Below, piece after piece: positions 16,367 to 24,588 of a stretch of DNA of 48,235 nt. The translations under genes and the position numbers were made by a program. The DNA is taken from the NCBI GenBank assembly GCA_049594615.1, contig JBMYJR010000016.1, positions 1 to 48,235 on the forward strand, read 5' to 3'. Source of the stretch: CAXPZW01 sp049594615. GTDB lineage: Bacteria; Bacteroidota; Bacteroidia; Flavobacteriales_D; Sanyastnellaceae. The stretch's first letter is position 1, and every line of letters begins with the position of its first letter. The notes beneath the pieces are model-generated. The model worked only from the letters and a program-made list of their open reading frames with translations, did no database searches and was not told the DNA's origin.

Positions 16367-18106
16367 ATGAACACGCGTATTGTCATTTCTTCCCTTCTTA
16401 TGCTGCTTTCGGGCTGGCTGGGCGCACAGTGTCCGGACTGCACGCCTGATGAAGGTTGCATTTCTCCCGACGGTTTTCCCACGATTTGCCCGGAGGTAAT
16501 TCCCACAGCCACAGCCAACAGCTACTACGAAGAGGTCCTTACCTTTTTCCTGCCTGCGGAATTTACCGACACCGATACAGGCATCCCGGCCACACTTAAC
16601 CAAGTCACCGTTACCTCGGTAGTGGGGCTGCCGTTAGGCATCAACTTTACCCTGTCAAATGCGGATGGTGTTTTCTACCCATCCGAAGGGGACAACCTCG
16701 GGTGCGCCACCTTGTGTGGAACCCCGATTTTACCCGGTGATTACACCATCACCATCACCGCGCTTGTAAGCACCTCTGTTTTTGGCATTCCCATCACAGC
16801 CACCCAATCCTTTTCTCGTCCTTTTACTGTGGATCCCGGCGCTTCCGGTACAACTTCGTTTTCAGCAAGCGCTGTGGCTGGTTGCGGCACATTGGATGTG
16901 GATTTCGAAGCCTTCATTGACGGCGCGCCCAACCCCACTTCTTGGAACTGGGACTTTGGCAATGGCAACACCTCCAACCAATTCTCACCGCCCACCCAGA
17001 GTTATACCGCCCCCGGCAATTACTCGGTAACACTGGAAACAGTTGTGTCTTCTTGGCAACTTACCGAGGTCTCCTTGACCTCTATGGCTGGTGGTTGGTC
17101 TGGCGACATTGAAGAGCTCACCACACTCTTCAGTCCCGACCCCTACTTTGTGCTCCTGGACGCCGCGAATAACCCGGTGTTCACCAGCAGTGTCATCATT
17201 GATCAGAATGATGGCAATTGGTCTGGTCTCTCGGTAGATCTCCCTAATCCGCCATACAGCCTTCAAATTTGGGACCAAGACAACGGTGCTCCGTTTGGCT
17301 CTTCAGACGACTACTTGGGTGCGGCATCCATTTCACTCACCGAAGGCATTCAAGCCTTCGCCTCAGAAGACCCCAGCGGCAGTAACGGCTTTGTTTCCTT
17401 GGCATTGGTGCCTGTAACAGTGGTCAGCGACACGGTGGATGTGCAAGTGTTCCCCTTGCCCGAACTCGAACTGCTCGTCCAAAATGACACAGCATATGTC
17501 CTTGATCCTGAAATTACCGGCGGCCTTTGGTTGCTGAATGACGACACCTTAGCTGTAGACAACCCACTGGCTGTGCCACTGAATGGTTGGGGCGTCTATC
17601 AAGCCGAATTGACCAACAGCTTTGGCTGTTCCGGTTGGATAGAGCCTATCGTGATCTGTCCTGAATTTGCCCTCAATTGGGACGGAGAAACCCTCTCTGC
17701 GGCACCAGGTATGGCCACCTATACCTGGTTTTTCAATGGACTGGAGGTCGAGGGAGAGACCGGCTACACCTTGCCCGCCACCACACCGGGAAACTATGCA
17801 GTAACAATCACCACCGATTACGGTTGTACGTTTACCACCGAGGTGTACACCGTGCAAGTGGGTGTTCAGGAGTACAGCGTGCGCATGCAGATGTATCCGA
17901 ACCCGGTTAACGACTGGCTTCACGTGGAACTCGATGCGCCTGCCCGCGCGTTGCGGGTACTCAGCCTCACCGGAGCTTTGGTGTTGGAAGTACCCACGCC
18001 AGGCTTGCGACATGCACTGAACGTGAACCCATTGACTCCAGGGGTGTACCTGATTGAGGCTGAAACGGCTCAAGGAACGGTCCGTAACAGAGTGGTGGTG
18101 GAATGA
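16367..18106 (+). CDS. Secreted PKD-domain protein with C2-like domain and T9SS tail
   Basis: A 579-residue secreted protein with a signal peptide (MNTRIVISSLLMLLSGWLGAQ). After a Cys-rich N-terminal segment comes a PKD domain (about residues 165-225, WNWDFGNGNTSN and YTAPGNYSVTLE). A C2-like region follows (about 230-330, with DPYFVLLD, IWDQDNG and SDDYLGAASISL, i.e. a calcium-ligand-like Asp pattern). Two Ig-like stretches follow, and a type IX sorting domain at the end (MYPNPVNDWLHVEL to the LTPGVYLIEAE segment). It is probably a cell-surface or secreted adhesion/binding protein; no enzyme motif is seen. It is flanked by a near-leaderless promoter and by a weak hairpin downstream. Confidence 0.82.
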   Translation: MNTRIVISSLLMLLSGWLGAQCPDCTPDEGCISPDGFPTICPEVIPTATANSYYEEVLTFFLPAEFTDTDTGIPATLNQVTVTSVVGLPLGINFTLSNADGVFYPSEGDNLGCATLCGTPILPGDYTITITALVSTSVFGIPITATQSFSRPFTVDPGASGTTSFSASAVAGCGTLDVDFEAFIDGAPNPTSWNWDFGNGNTSNQFSPPTQSYTAPGNYSVTLETVVSSWQLTEVSLTSMAGGWSGDIEELTTLFSPDPYFVLLDAANNPVFTSSVIIDQNDGNWSGLSVDLPNPPYSLQIWDQDNGAPFGSSDDYLGAASISLTEGIQAFASEDPSGSNGFVSLALVPVTVVSDTVDVQVFPLPELELLVQNDTAYVLDPEITGGLWLLNDDTLAVDNPLAVPLNGWGVYQAELTNSFGCSGWIEPIVICPEFALNWDGETLSAAPGMATYTWFFNGLEVEGETGYTLPATTPGNYAVTITTDYGCTFTTEVYTVQVGVQEYSVRMQMYPNPVNDWLHVELDAPARALRVLSLTGALVLEVPTPGLRHALNVNPLTPGVYLIEAETAQGTVRNRVVVE

Positions 18107-18122
18107 CTCCGTTTAGCCTGTA

Positions 18123-18146
18123 AAAACCGTTAATTCGCCCGGTTTT
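18123..18146. terminator. Weak terminator-like hairpin
   Basis: AAAACCG (18123-18129) and CGGTTTT (18140-18146) form a 7-bp stem with a 10-nt loop, 16 nt after the PKD gene. Only the stem itself supplies Ts and no separate T run follows, so termination is uncertain. Confidence 0.35.
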
Positions 18147-18193
18147 GGCCGTTTGCGAGGCTCTTGTGATGCGCACACGGCGGCCCCTTTCGT

Positions 18194-18201
18194 TACTTTT
18201 A
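18194..18201 (+). promoter_or_regulatory. Candidate -7 box upstream of DUF4175
   Basis: TACTTTTA matches TAnnTTTG at 7 of 8 positions and lies 78 nt upstream of the DUF4175 start. No TTG is found at the usual distance, so this is tentative. Confidence 0.35.
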
Positions 18202-18278
18202 CAAAGAGGGCTGCATTTTGGTGAACTACACGCCGAAACCCATGGGCCGCGTTTTCGTTCAACCCGGGAGCTACAGAT

Positions 18279-21200
18279 ATGAGTGGATACGATACCCTGC
18301 TGCGAAAGCTGGATGAATTCATCCGAAAATTCTACCTGAACCGCATGTTGCGCGGCGCCTTGTACACCGTGGCGTTGGTGGGTGGATTTTACCTGGTGGT
18401 GGCTCTCATGGAATACTTTGGGGAGTTCGGCACGGGTACGCGCACATTCCTGTTCTGGACGTTTGTAGCAGTAACCTTGGGTGTGGTAGTGCGCTTCTTG
18501 CTATTGCCACTGTCCAAACTCATGCGCCTGGGCAAGTCCCTCTCGCACGAAGAAGCCTCTGAAATCGTAGGGCTGCATTTTCCCGAAGTGCGCGACAAAC
18601 TGCTGAACACCCTCCAGCTCAAGCACCTCTCTGAAACCTCTGGCGACAACTCCATGTTGCTCGCCTCGATCAACCAACGTATTTCCACCCTGAGCCCAGT
18701 ACCGTTTGCCAGCGCCGTAGATTTTGGGGAGAACCGCAAATACCTGAAGTACGCGCTGCCCCCACTGGCCATCATTGCCGTGCTTTTATGGGCTGCGCCC
18801 AGCGTGCTCAAGGATTCCACCGACCGCTTGGTCAACCACACCGTGGAGAACATTCCGGTGGCTCCGTACCAAATCAAGGTCCTGAACAACGCGCTGCAAA
18901 CCGCCCAAAACGCAGATTACACAGTCCACATCAAGGTCACCGGCGAGGCTGTGCCACAAAAATTGTACGTGGTGCGTGGCGGCCAACAATTCAAGTTGGA
19001 GCAAGCCGACAAGTCGCACTTCAGCTACACGTTCCGCAACGTGCAACGCGACACGCCTTTCCAGTTTTACGCCGCCGGTTTTTACAGCGACACCTACACG
19101 CTAGTAACCTTGCCCACCCCATCAATCCTGAACTTTGAAGTGGCGCTGGACTTTCCAGCGTACACGGGACAACAGGACGAGACCGTGGCCAACAACGGCG
19201 ATTTGGTCGTGCCCGAAGGCACCGAGGCGCAATGGCTGTTCACCACCCGCAACACCGACAAGTTCCAGCTGCGTATGGGCGACAGCTTGGCCCACGTGCT
19301 GGACCAAGGCGACGGCCGTTACGGGCTCATCAAGCGCTTGATGGGCAACACCAGCTACACGGTGACTGTGGGCAACGCATTCCTAAACAGCCCTGATTCG
19401 CTCAGCTATCGGATCCAGGTGGTGCCCGACCGCTACCCGCAAATCCGTGTGCAAGAATCCGAAGACAGCACCGCTGCGCACCAGCGCTTCTTCACCGGCG
19501 AGATTCAGGACGATTACGGCTTCCGCAAACTCACCTTCAACTACCGCTTTGAGGACTCAGACGGGTTTGGCGGAGATTGGATCACCGAACCGCTTGCCCT
19601 GAGCGGTGGCTATACCTCAGAGCAGTTCTATCACTTCATCGACGTCAAGCAACTGGGCATCCAACCGGGACAAGCCCTGAGCTACTTCTTTGAGGTGTAT
19701 GACAACGACGGAGTACACGGCAGCAAGAGCACCCGCTCGCGCACCATGGTATACAACGCGCCATCGGTGGATGAGCTCCAAGACGCCCGCGACCAACAAA
19801 GCGAAGACATCAAAGACGAGCTCGAAGAAAGCCTAGACGAGGCCAAAAAGCTCAACAAAGACCTCGAGGACCTGCGCCGCCAACTGCTGGAAAAGGAAGA
19901 CCTGACCTGGCAAGACAAAAAGCGCTTGGAAGAGCTGCTTAAAAAGCAGCAAGAACTCCAAAAGAAGGTGGATCAGCTGGCCAGCGAAAACCAGCAGAAG
20001 AACCAGCAACAAAACGAGTTCAACCAACCCAACGAAGACGTCCTCGAAAAACAAAAGCAACTCCAAGAACTGATGAACGAAGTCATGAGCGAGGAGATGC
20101 GCGAGATGTACCAGGAGCTCCAACGCATGATGGAGGAACTCGACAAAAACGAGATCCAAGAGCAACTCCAGGAAATGGACTTCAGCCAAGAAGACCTCGA
20201 AAAGGAACTCGAGCGCGCCCTTGAGCAGTTCAAACAAATGGAGTGGGAACAAAAGATGGAAGAGACCATCGACGCGCTCGAAAAGCTGGCTGACGAACAA
20301 AACAAACTCGCCGAGGAAACAGAGCAAAACCAGGACAAGGAAAAGAACGACGCGCTCAAAGAGAAGCAGGATGAGCTGAACGAGAAGTTTGACGAGCTCA
20401 AAGAGGAAATGGAAGAACTCGAGAACATGAACGAAGAGCTCGAGGACCCCAACTCCATGCCCGACACCGAAGAGCAACAAGAGCAGATCGAGCAGGAAAT
20501 GCAAGAGAGCTCCGACCAGCTCGAAAAAGACAAGCAGCAAAAAGCGTCTCAGTCCCAAAAGAAGGCCGCCGAGCAAATGCAGCAGATGGCCCAACAAATG
20601 GACCAAGCCATGCAAGCCGGCGAGCAAGAAAGCATGGAAGAGGACATGGAAGCCCTGCGCGCACTGCTAGAGAACATCATCACACTCAGCTTTGACGAGG
20701 AGGATCTGATGGCGTCCATCAAAGGCATCGACCCCAACGATCCCAAGTACGTCAAGCAAGCACAGTGGCAACGCAAACTCAAGGACGACGCCAAGATGGT
20801 GGAGGACAGCCTGTTTGCCCTCTCCAAGCGCATCATACAACTGCAAGCCGCGGTCAACCGCGAAATCGGTTTGGTCAACGAGCACATGGCCAAAGCCCTC
20901 GGCCAAATGGGCGACCGTAAAACCGGCGAGGTGGCCACCCACCAGCAATACGTGATGACCTCGTTCAACAACTTGGCGTTGCTCTTGGACGAAGCCCTGC
21001 AGCAAATGCAACAGCAATCATCGTGCAACAAACCAGGCACCGGTAACTGCGAAAAGCCGGGGGGTATGGGCTCCAAACCCAGCTCCAGTCAGGTGCGAAA
21101 AATGCAGCAACAGCTCAGCAAACAGCTGGAGCAGATGAAGCAAAAAATGGAGGGCTACAACAAGGGCGAAAACAATTCTGGTAAGAACGGCGAGATGAGC

Positions 21201-21623
21201 AAGGAACTGGCCCAAATGGCCGCCAAGCAGTCCGCCATCCGCAAAGAAGTCGAGAAGCTTTCCCAGCAGCTCAATGAAGACGGCTCGGGCAACGGCAACC
21301 AACTCAAGGAGATCGCCAAGGAAATGGAAGAGCAGGAACGCGACCTGGTCAACAAGCAACTCACCTTGGAGTCGCTCAAGCGCCAGCAGGACATTGTCTC
21401 ACGCCTGCTGAAAAGTGAAAAGGCCGAGCGCGAACGCGAACAAGACAGCCAACGACGAAGCACCGAAGCACGCAATGCACCCGTGAGCACGCCTGAGGAA
21501 TACGAGGAGTACCGCAAGCGCAAAGAGCAAGAAGTAGAGCTGCTTCGCACCTTGCCCCCTTCGCTGAAACCCTACTACAAAGGGAAGGTCAACGAATATT
21601 TTAATAAATTGGACGGGCAATAA
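18279..21623 (+). CDS. DUF4175 family membrane protein with long coiled coil
   Basis: A 1114-residue protein of the DUF4175 family, found in Bacteroidota and some Proteobacteria, of unknown function. Two membrane helices near the N-terminus (about residues 25-45 and 53-75) and a third around 155-172 are followed by a periplasmic-looking beta-rich region to about residue 490. Then come roughly 400 residues extremely rich in Glu, Gln, Lys and Leu, predicted as long coiled coils (for example the QMQQMAQQMDQAMQ run). The C-terminal part, about 880-1114, is also charged. It is the first gene of a tight cluster with an RsbW-like ATPase (20-nt gap), ybeY and mnmG. A structural or scaffold role in the envelope is only an inference. 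Confidence 0.85.
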   Translation: MSGYDTLLRKLDEFIRKFYLNRMLRGALYTVALVGGFYLVVALMEYFGEFGTGTRTFLFWTFVAVTLGVVVRFLLLPLSKLMRLGKSLSHEEASEIVGLHFPEVRDKLLNTLQLKHLSETSGDNSMLLASINQRISTLSPVPFASAVDFGENRKYLKYALPPLAIIAVLLWAAPSVLKDSTDRLVNHTVENIPVAPYQIKVLNNALQTAQNADYTVHIKVTGEAVPQKLYVVRGGQQFKLEQADKSHFSYTFRNVQRDTPFQFYAAGFYSDTYTLVTLPTPSILNFEVALDFPAYTGQQDETVANNGDLVVPEGTEAQWLFTTRNTDKFQLRMGDSLAHVLDQGDGRYGLIKRLMGNTSYTVTVGNAFLNSPDSLSYRIQVVPDRYPQIRVQESEDSTAAHQRFFTGEIQDDYGFRKLTFNYRFEDSDGFGGDWITEPLALSGGYTSEQFYHFIDVKQLGIQPGQALSYFFEVYDNDGVHGSKSTRSRTMVYNAPSVDELQDARDQQSEDIKDELEESLDEAKKLNKDLEDLRRQLLEKEDLTWQDKKRLEELLKKQQELQKKVDQLASENQQKNQQQNEFNQPNEDVLEKQKQLQELMNEVMSEEMREMYQELQRMMEELDKNEIQEQLQEMDFSQEDLEKELERALEQFKQMEWEQKMEETIDALEKLADEQNKLAEETEQNQDKEKNDALKEKQDELNEKFDELKEEMEELENMNEELEDPNSMPDTEEQQEQIEQEMQESSDQLEKDKQQKASQSQKKAAEQMQQMAQQMDQAMQAGEQESMEEDMEALRALLENIITLSFDEEDLMASIKGIDPNDPKYVKQAQWQRKLKDDAKMVEDSLFALSKRIIQLQAAVNREIGLVNEHMAKALGQMGDRKTGEVATHQQYVMTSFNNLALLLDEALQQMQQQSSCNKPGTGNCEKPGGMGSKPSSSQVRKMQQQLSKQLEQMKQKMEGYNKGENNSGKNGEMSKELAQMAAKQSAIRKEVEKLSQQLNEDGSGNGNQLKEIAKEMEEQERDLVNKQLTLESLKRQQDIVSRLLKSEKAEREREQDSQRRSTEARNAPVSTPEEYEEYRKRKEQEVELLRTLPPSLKPYYKGKVNEYFNKLDGQ

Positions 21624-21643
21624 CGGGCCTATTCCGCGCACAA

Positions 21644-22057
21644 ATGTCTGAACCACAGCGAGTTATCAGCTTTCCTTCCAAGACAGAAAACATCAGCGTT
21701 GCAGAACGCATGGTGGATGACGTCTGTGAAGCATACAGCATCAAAGAAGACTTCTACGGAAACATCTTGATCTCCCTGACCGAGGCCGTAAACAACGCCA
21801 TGGTCCACGGAAACAAGCTCGACCCCGAAAAAGAAGTCAAGGTGACCTGCATAGTCGAGCGCCCCTTCCTGCGGTTCCAAATCGAGGATGAAGGCCCTGG
21901 TTTCGATTACGACAACCTCCCCGACCCTACCGCTCCGGAAAACATCGAAAAGCCCAACGGTCGCGGTGTATTCCTCATGCGCAACCTCGCAGACAACTGC
22001 GAATTCCTCGACGACGGACGCATCGTTCAAATCGAGTTCAATGCCATTGACGCCTGA
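21644..22057 (+). CDS. RsbW-like anti-sigma ATP-binding protein
   Basis: A 137-residue HATPase_c_2 (GHKL) protein of the RsbW/SpoIIAB serine-kinase class. The N-box is visible in LTEAVNNAMVHGN (about residues 45-57), the G1 box in EDEGPGFDY (about 82-90) and the G2 box in NGRGVFLMRNLAD (about 104-116). Members of this family bind and inhibit sigma factors or phosphorylate anti-sigma antagonists. No sigma factor or STAS-domain partner is encoded nearby, so the target is unknown. Its stop overlaps the ybeY start by 17 nt, indicating translational coupling. Confidence 0.88.
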   Translation: MSEPQRVISFPSKTENISVAERMVDDVCEAYSIKEDFYGNILISLTEAVNNAMVHGNKLDPEKEVKVTCIVERPFLRFQIEDEGPGFDYDNLPDPTAPENIEKPNGRGVFLMRNLADNCEFLDDGRIVQIEFNAIDA

Positions 22058-22493
22058 CCACGACCCGGCGGAATCCGGTGTGCACTTCCACGCCGATCAC
22101 CCCTCCTTTGCTTTCGAGAACATCGCTGCACGTTCCGCCTGGATCGAACGTTGCATTGATCACCACGACTGCGAATTGGGCCGCATCAACATTGTAGCGG
22201 TTACCGACGAGACCCTGCACGCCATCAACATAGAATTCCTAGACCACGACACCCTGACCGACATCATCACCTTCGACGACGTACACGACAAGCTCATAGG
22301 AGGCGAACTGTACATCTCCTGGGACCGTGTACTGGACAACGCCGTGCTGTTTGATCTGGACGAGGAAGACGAGCTCGACCGAGTCATCATTCACGGTGTA
22401 CTTCACCTACTCGGCTTCAAAGACAAGACCGAAGAAGACGCCGCACTCATGCGCTCCAAAGAGGACGAGTGGCTTGCGCTCCGCTCTGCGTAA
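22041..22493 (+). CDS. ybeY: Endoribonuclease YbeY (rRNA maturation factor)
   Basis: A 150-residue YbeY/UPF0054 metalloprotein acting in 16S rRNA 3'-end processing and late 70S quality control. I chose the ATG at 22041; the longer open frame upstream translates as Ser/Thr-rich shadow of the previous gene. The metal-binding region reads HGVLHLLGFKDK: the first two histidines of the HGxLHLxGxDH motif are present, while the third is not in its usual place. I recall this form as common in Bacteroidota YbeY. It also has the conserved LTDIITFD segment (about residues 70-77). The 5' end overlaps the RsbW-like gene and mnmG follows after 43 nt. Confidence 0.92.
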   Translation: MPLTPDHDPAESGVHFHADHPSFAFENIAARSAWIERCIDHHDCELGRINIVAVTDETLHAINIEFLDHDTLTDIITFDDVHDKLIGGELYISWDRVLDNAVLFDLDEEDELDRVIIHGVLHLLGFKDKTEEDAALMRSKEDEWLALRSA

Positions 22494-22536
22494 CTTTACG
22501 GCGCATTTCCCGCATTGATTTTTTCACGCTATCACT

Positions 22537-24405
22537 ATGCTCCAACGTTACGACGTCGTTGTTGTAGGCGCTGGCCATGCCGGCAACGAGGCTGCTGCTG
22601 CTGCAGCCAACCTGGGCGCCTCTGTCTTGCTGATCACCATGAACATGGGTGTGATTGGCTCCATGTCTTGCAACCCGGCCATGGGTGGCATTGCCAAGGG
22701 CCAAATCGTCCGTGAAATCGATGCGCTGGGTGGCTACAGCGGCCTGGTAAGCGACCGGTCTGCCATGCAATTCCGCATGCTCAACAAGAGCAAAGGGCCC
22801 GCCATGTGGAGCCCACGTACCCAAAACGACCGTCAACGCTTTGCCGAGTGCTGGCGCTCCATGCTTGAAACCACCCCTGGCGTCGATTTCTGGCAGGACA
22901 TGGTCACCGAAGTACTCATCGAAGGCGACCGCGTTCGTGGTGTCAAAACGTCCATGGGTCTGGAGGTGGACACCCAAAGTGTTGTGCTTACCAGCGGCAC
23001 CTTCCTCAACGGTAAAATTCACATCGGGCTCAAGCAATTTGGTGGCGGACGCGCTGGCGAAAAAGCAGCCCACGGCATCACCGAACAACTGGTTGACCTC
23101 GGTTTTGACCACGGCCGCATGAAGACCGGCACCCCTCCGCGGGTGGACGGACGCTCCATCGATTACTCCAAAATGGAGGAACAACCGGGCGACGAGGATC
23201 CGCTAACCTTCTCGTTTTTGGAGACCACCCCCATCAGCAGACAACACGCGTGTCACATCGCCTACACCTCTCCGGCCACGCACGATTTGCTGCGTGAAGG
23301 GTTTGATCAAAGTCCCATGTTCTCCGGTAAAATCTCCGGACAAGGACCGCGCTACTGCCCCTCCATTGAAGACAAAATTGAGCGCTTTGCCGAGCGTGAT
23401 CGCCACCAATTGTTTGTGGAACCCGAAGGGTGGAATACCATTGAAACCTACATCAACGGCTTCTCCACTTCCTTGCCAGAAGAGGTGCAAATGCGTGCAC
23501 TGCGTTCCATCCCGGGCTTTGAACACGCCAAAATCTTCCGCCCGGGATATGCCATCGAATACGACTACTTCCCTCCTACCCAACTGAAGCACAACCTGGA
23601 GACCAAGCTGGTGAGCGGTTTGTTTTTCGCCGGCCAAATCAACGGCACCACTGGGTACGAAGAAGCGGCCTGTCAAGGCCTCATGGCCGGCATCAACGCC
23701 CAACGCTACGTTGCGCAAGCCGATCCGTTCATCCTCAAACGCTCTGAAGGTTACATCGGCGTACTGATCGACGACTTGATCACCAAGGGCACCAAGGAAC
23801 CGTACCGCATGTTTACCAGCCGCGCGGAATACCGTATTCTGCTGCGTCAAGACAATGCCGATACACGCCTCACGCCACTCAGCCACAGCCTTGGCTTGGC
23901 CAGCAATGCGCGCATGCAACAGCTGGAGCACAAGCAATCCTCCATCAAAGCTTGGCGCAAACGGATTGGAAAGGAGAGCGTAGATCCTGCCGCTGTCAAC
24001 CCATACCTGGAAGGGCTCGGATCAACTCCACTCAAACAAAAGATCAAAGCGGACCAGCTTTTGAGTCGGCCTCACGTGCACCTCAAAGACCTCATGTTCC
24101 ACGTGGAACCCTTGCAATCTGCCATGGAATCTGAAGCACCTAACCGCTATGTTCTGGAACAAGTGGAGATCCTTACCAAGTACGAAGGATACATTCAGAA
24201 AGAACAGGAGATGGCCAGCAAGATCGAACAATTGGACACCCTGCACATTCCCAACGACTTTGCTTACGACCAGTACGAAGCCATAAGCAGCGAAGGCCGC
24301 GAGAAATTGTTGGCCATTCGACCAGCTACCATTGGACAGGCTTCCCGCATTTCCGGTGTGAGCGCATCTGATATTTCCGTTTTACTCGTTCACCTGGGGC
24401 GATAG
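22537..24405 (+). CDS. mnmG: tRNA uridine-5-carboxymethylaminomethyl modification enzyme MnmG
   Basis: A 622-residue FAD-dependent MnmG (GidA) that, with MnmE, builds the cmnm5 group on wobble U34 of certain tRNAs. The FAD-binding Rossmann motif is GAGHAGNEAA at residues 11-20. The SCNPAMGGIAKGQ, TGTPPRVDGRS and INGTTGYEEAACQGL motifs are intact, as is the C-terminal helical domain. Length is normal. Two features link it to chromosome biology: a perfect parS palindrome lies inside the gene at 24096-24109, and a second begins on the last base of its stop codon. MnmG genes lie near the replication origin in many bacteria; here a candidate oriC is 5 kb downstream. Confidence 0.97.
   Translation: MLQRYDVVVVGAGHAGNEAAAAAANLGASVLLITMNMGVIGSMSCNPAMGGIAKGQIVREIDALGGYSGLVSDRSAMQFRMLNKSKGPAMWSPRTQNDRQRFAECWRSMLETTPGVDFWQDMVTEVLIEGDRVRGVKTSMGLEVDTQSVVLTSGTFLNGKIHIGLKQFGGGRAGEKAAHGITEQLVDLGFDHGRMKTGTPPRVDGRSIDYSKMEEQPGDEDPLTFSFLETTPISRQHACHIAYTSPATHDLLREGFDQSPMFSGKISGQGPRYCPSIEDKIERFAERDRHQLFVEPEGWNTIETYINGFSTSLPEEVQMRALRSIPGFEHAKIFRPGYAIEYDYFPPTQLKHNLETKLVSGLFFAGQINGTTGYEEAACQGLMAGINAQRYVAQADPFILKRSEGYIGVLIDDLITKGTKEPYRMFTSRAEYRILLRQDNADTRLTPLSHSLGLASNARMQQLEHKQSSIKAWRKRIGKESVDPAAVNPYLEGLGSTPLKQKIKADQLLSRPHVHLKDLMFHVEPLQSAMESEAPNRYVLEQVEILTKYEGYIQKEQEMASKIEQLDTLHIPNDFAYDQYEAISSEGREKLLAIRPATIGQASRISGVSASDISVLLVHLGR
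24096..24109. promoter_or_regulatory. parS centromere site 1 (inside mnmG)
   Basis: GTTCCACGTGGAAC is a perfect 14-bp palindrome matching the core of the bacterial parS consensus (TGTTYCACGTGRAACA). With flanks it is 15/16 (only the last base differs). It falls within the mnmG reading frame (coding FHVE). ParB should bind here, load as a sliding clamp, and direct ParA- and SMC-dependent origin segregation. parA and parB are not in the window. Confidence 0.85.
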
Positions 24406-24418
24406 TTCCACGTGGAAC
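24405..24418. promoter_or_regulatory. parS centromere site 2 (at mnmG stop)
   Basis: This is a second copy of the palindrome GTTCCACGTGGAAC, starting on the last base of the mnmG stop codon and 295 bp after site 1. With flanks it matches the 16-bp parS consensus at 15 positions (only the first base differs). Two copies this close together make a chance occurrence very unlikely. Confidence 0.88.
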
Positions 24419-24433
24419 ACCTTCATCGTATTT

Positions 24434-24528
24434 TTACGCTGATAAGCCGCTTTCAGAAACGCCGCTTCCTGCCCTTTTCTCTGTTTAAGCCGTGGGGTAA
24501 GGCCTTGAACTGTGTTAAATCAGCGTAA
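24434..24528. repeat. 10-bp inverted repeat in the mnmG-ALDH gap
   Basis: TTACGCTGAT (24434-24443) and ATCAGCGTAA (24519-24528) are exact reverse complements, separated by 75 bp, in the 183-bp non-coding gap before the aldehyde dehydrogenase. They may be paired operator half-sites for a regulator or a long-range hairpin. The rest of the gap, apart from parS and the -7 box, shows nothing recognisable. Confidence 0.5.
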
Positions 24529-24565
24529 TCCACCCTTTCTGTCCGTTTTCAGGATGGGGTCTCAC

Positions 24566-24573
24566 TACATTTG
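24566..24573 (+). promoter_or_regulatory. -7 box of the aldehyde dehydrogenase promoter
   Basis: TACATTTG is an exact match to the Bacteroidota -7 consensus TAnnTTTG and lies 15 nt before the ATG at 24589. The position for the -33 element holds TTTT rather than TTG, so the upstream half is weak. Confidence 0.5.
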
Positions 24574-24588
24574 CAGAAAATTTCCAAC

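Noticed and set aside
19833..20627. Long Leu/His/Phe-rich open frame on the minus strand (264 codons)
   Set aside because: It is the antisense of the DUF4175 coiled coil; GAG/CTC-rich codons on one strand give Leu/Phe-rich open frames on the other. No start context or homology.
21888..22040. N-terminal extension of YbeY
   Set aside because: The extra 51 codons are a Ser/Thr-rich frame-shadow of the RsbW-like gene; YbeY proteins start near the chosen ATG.
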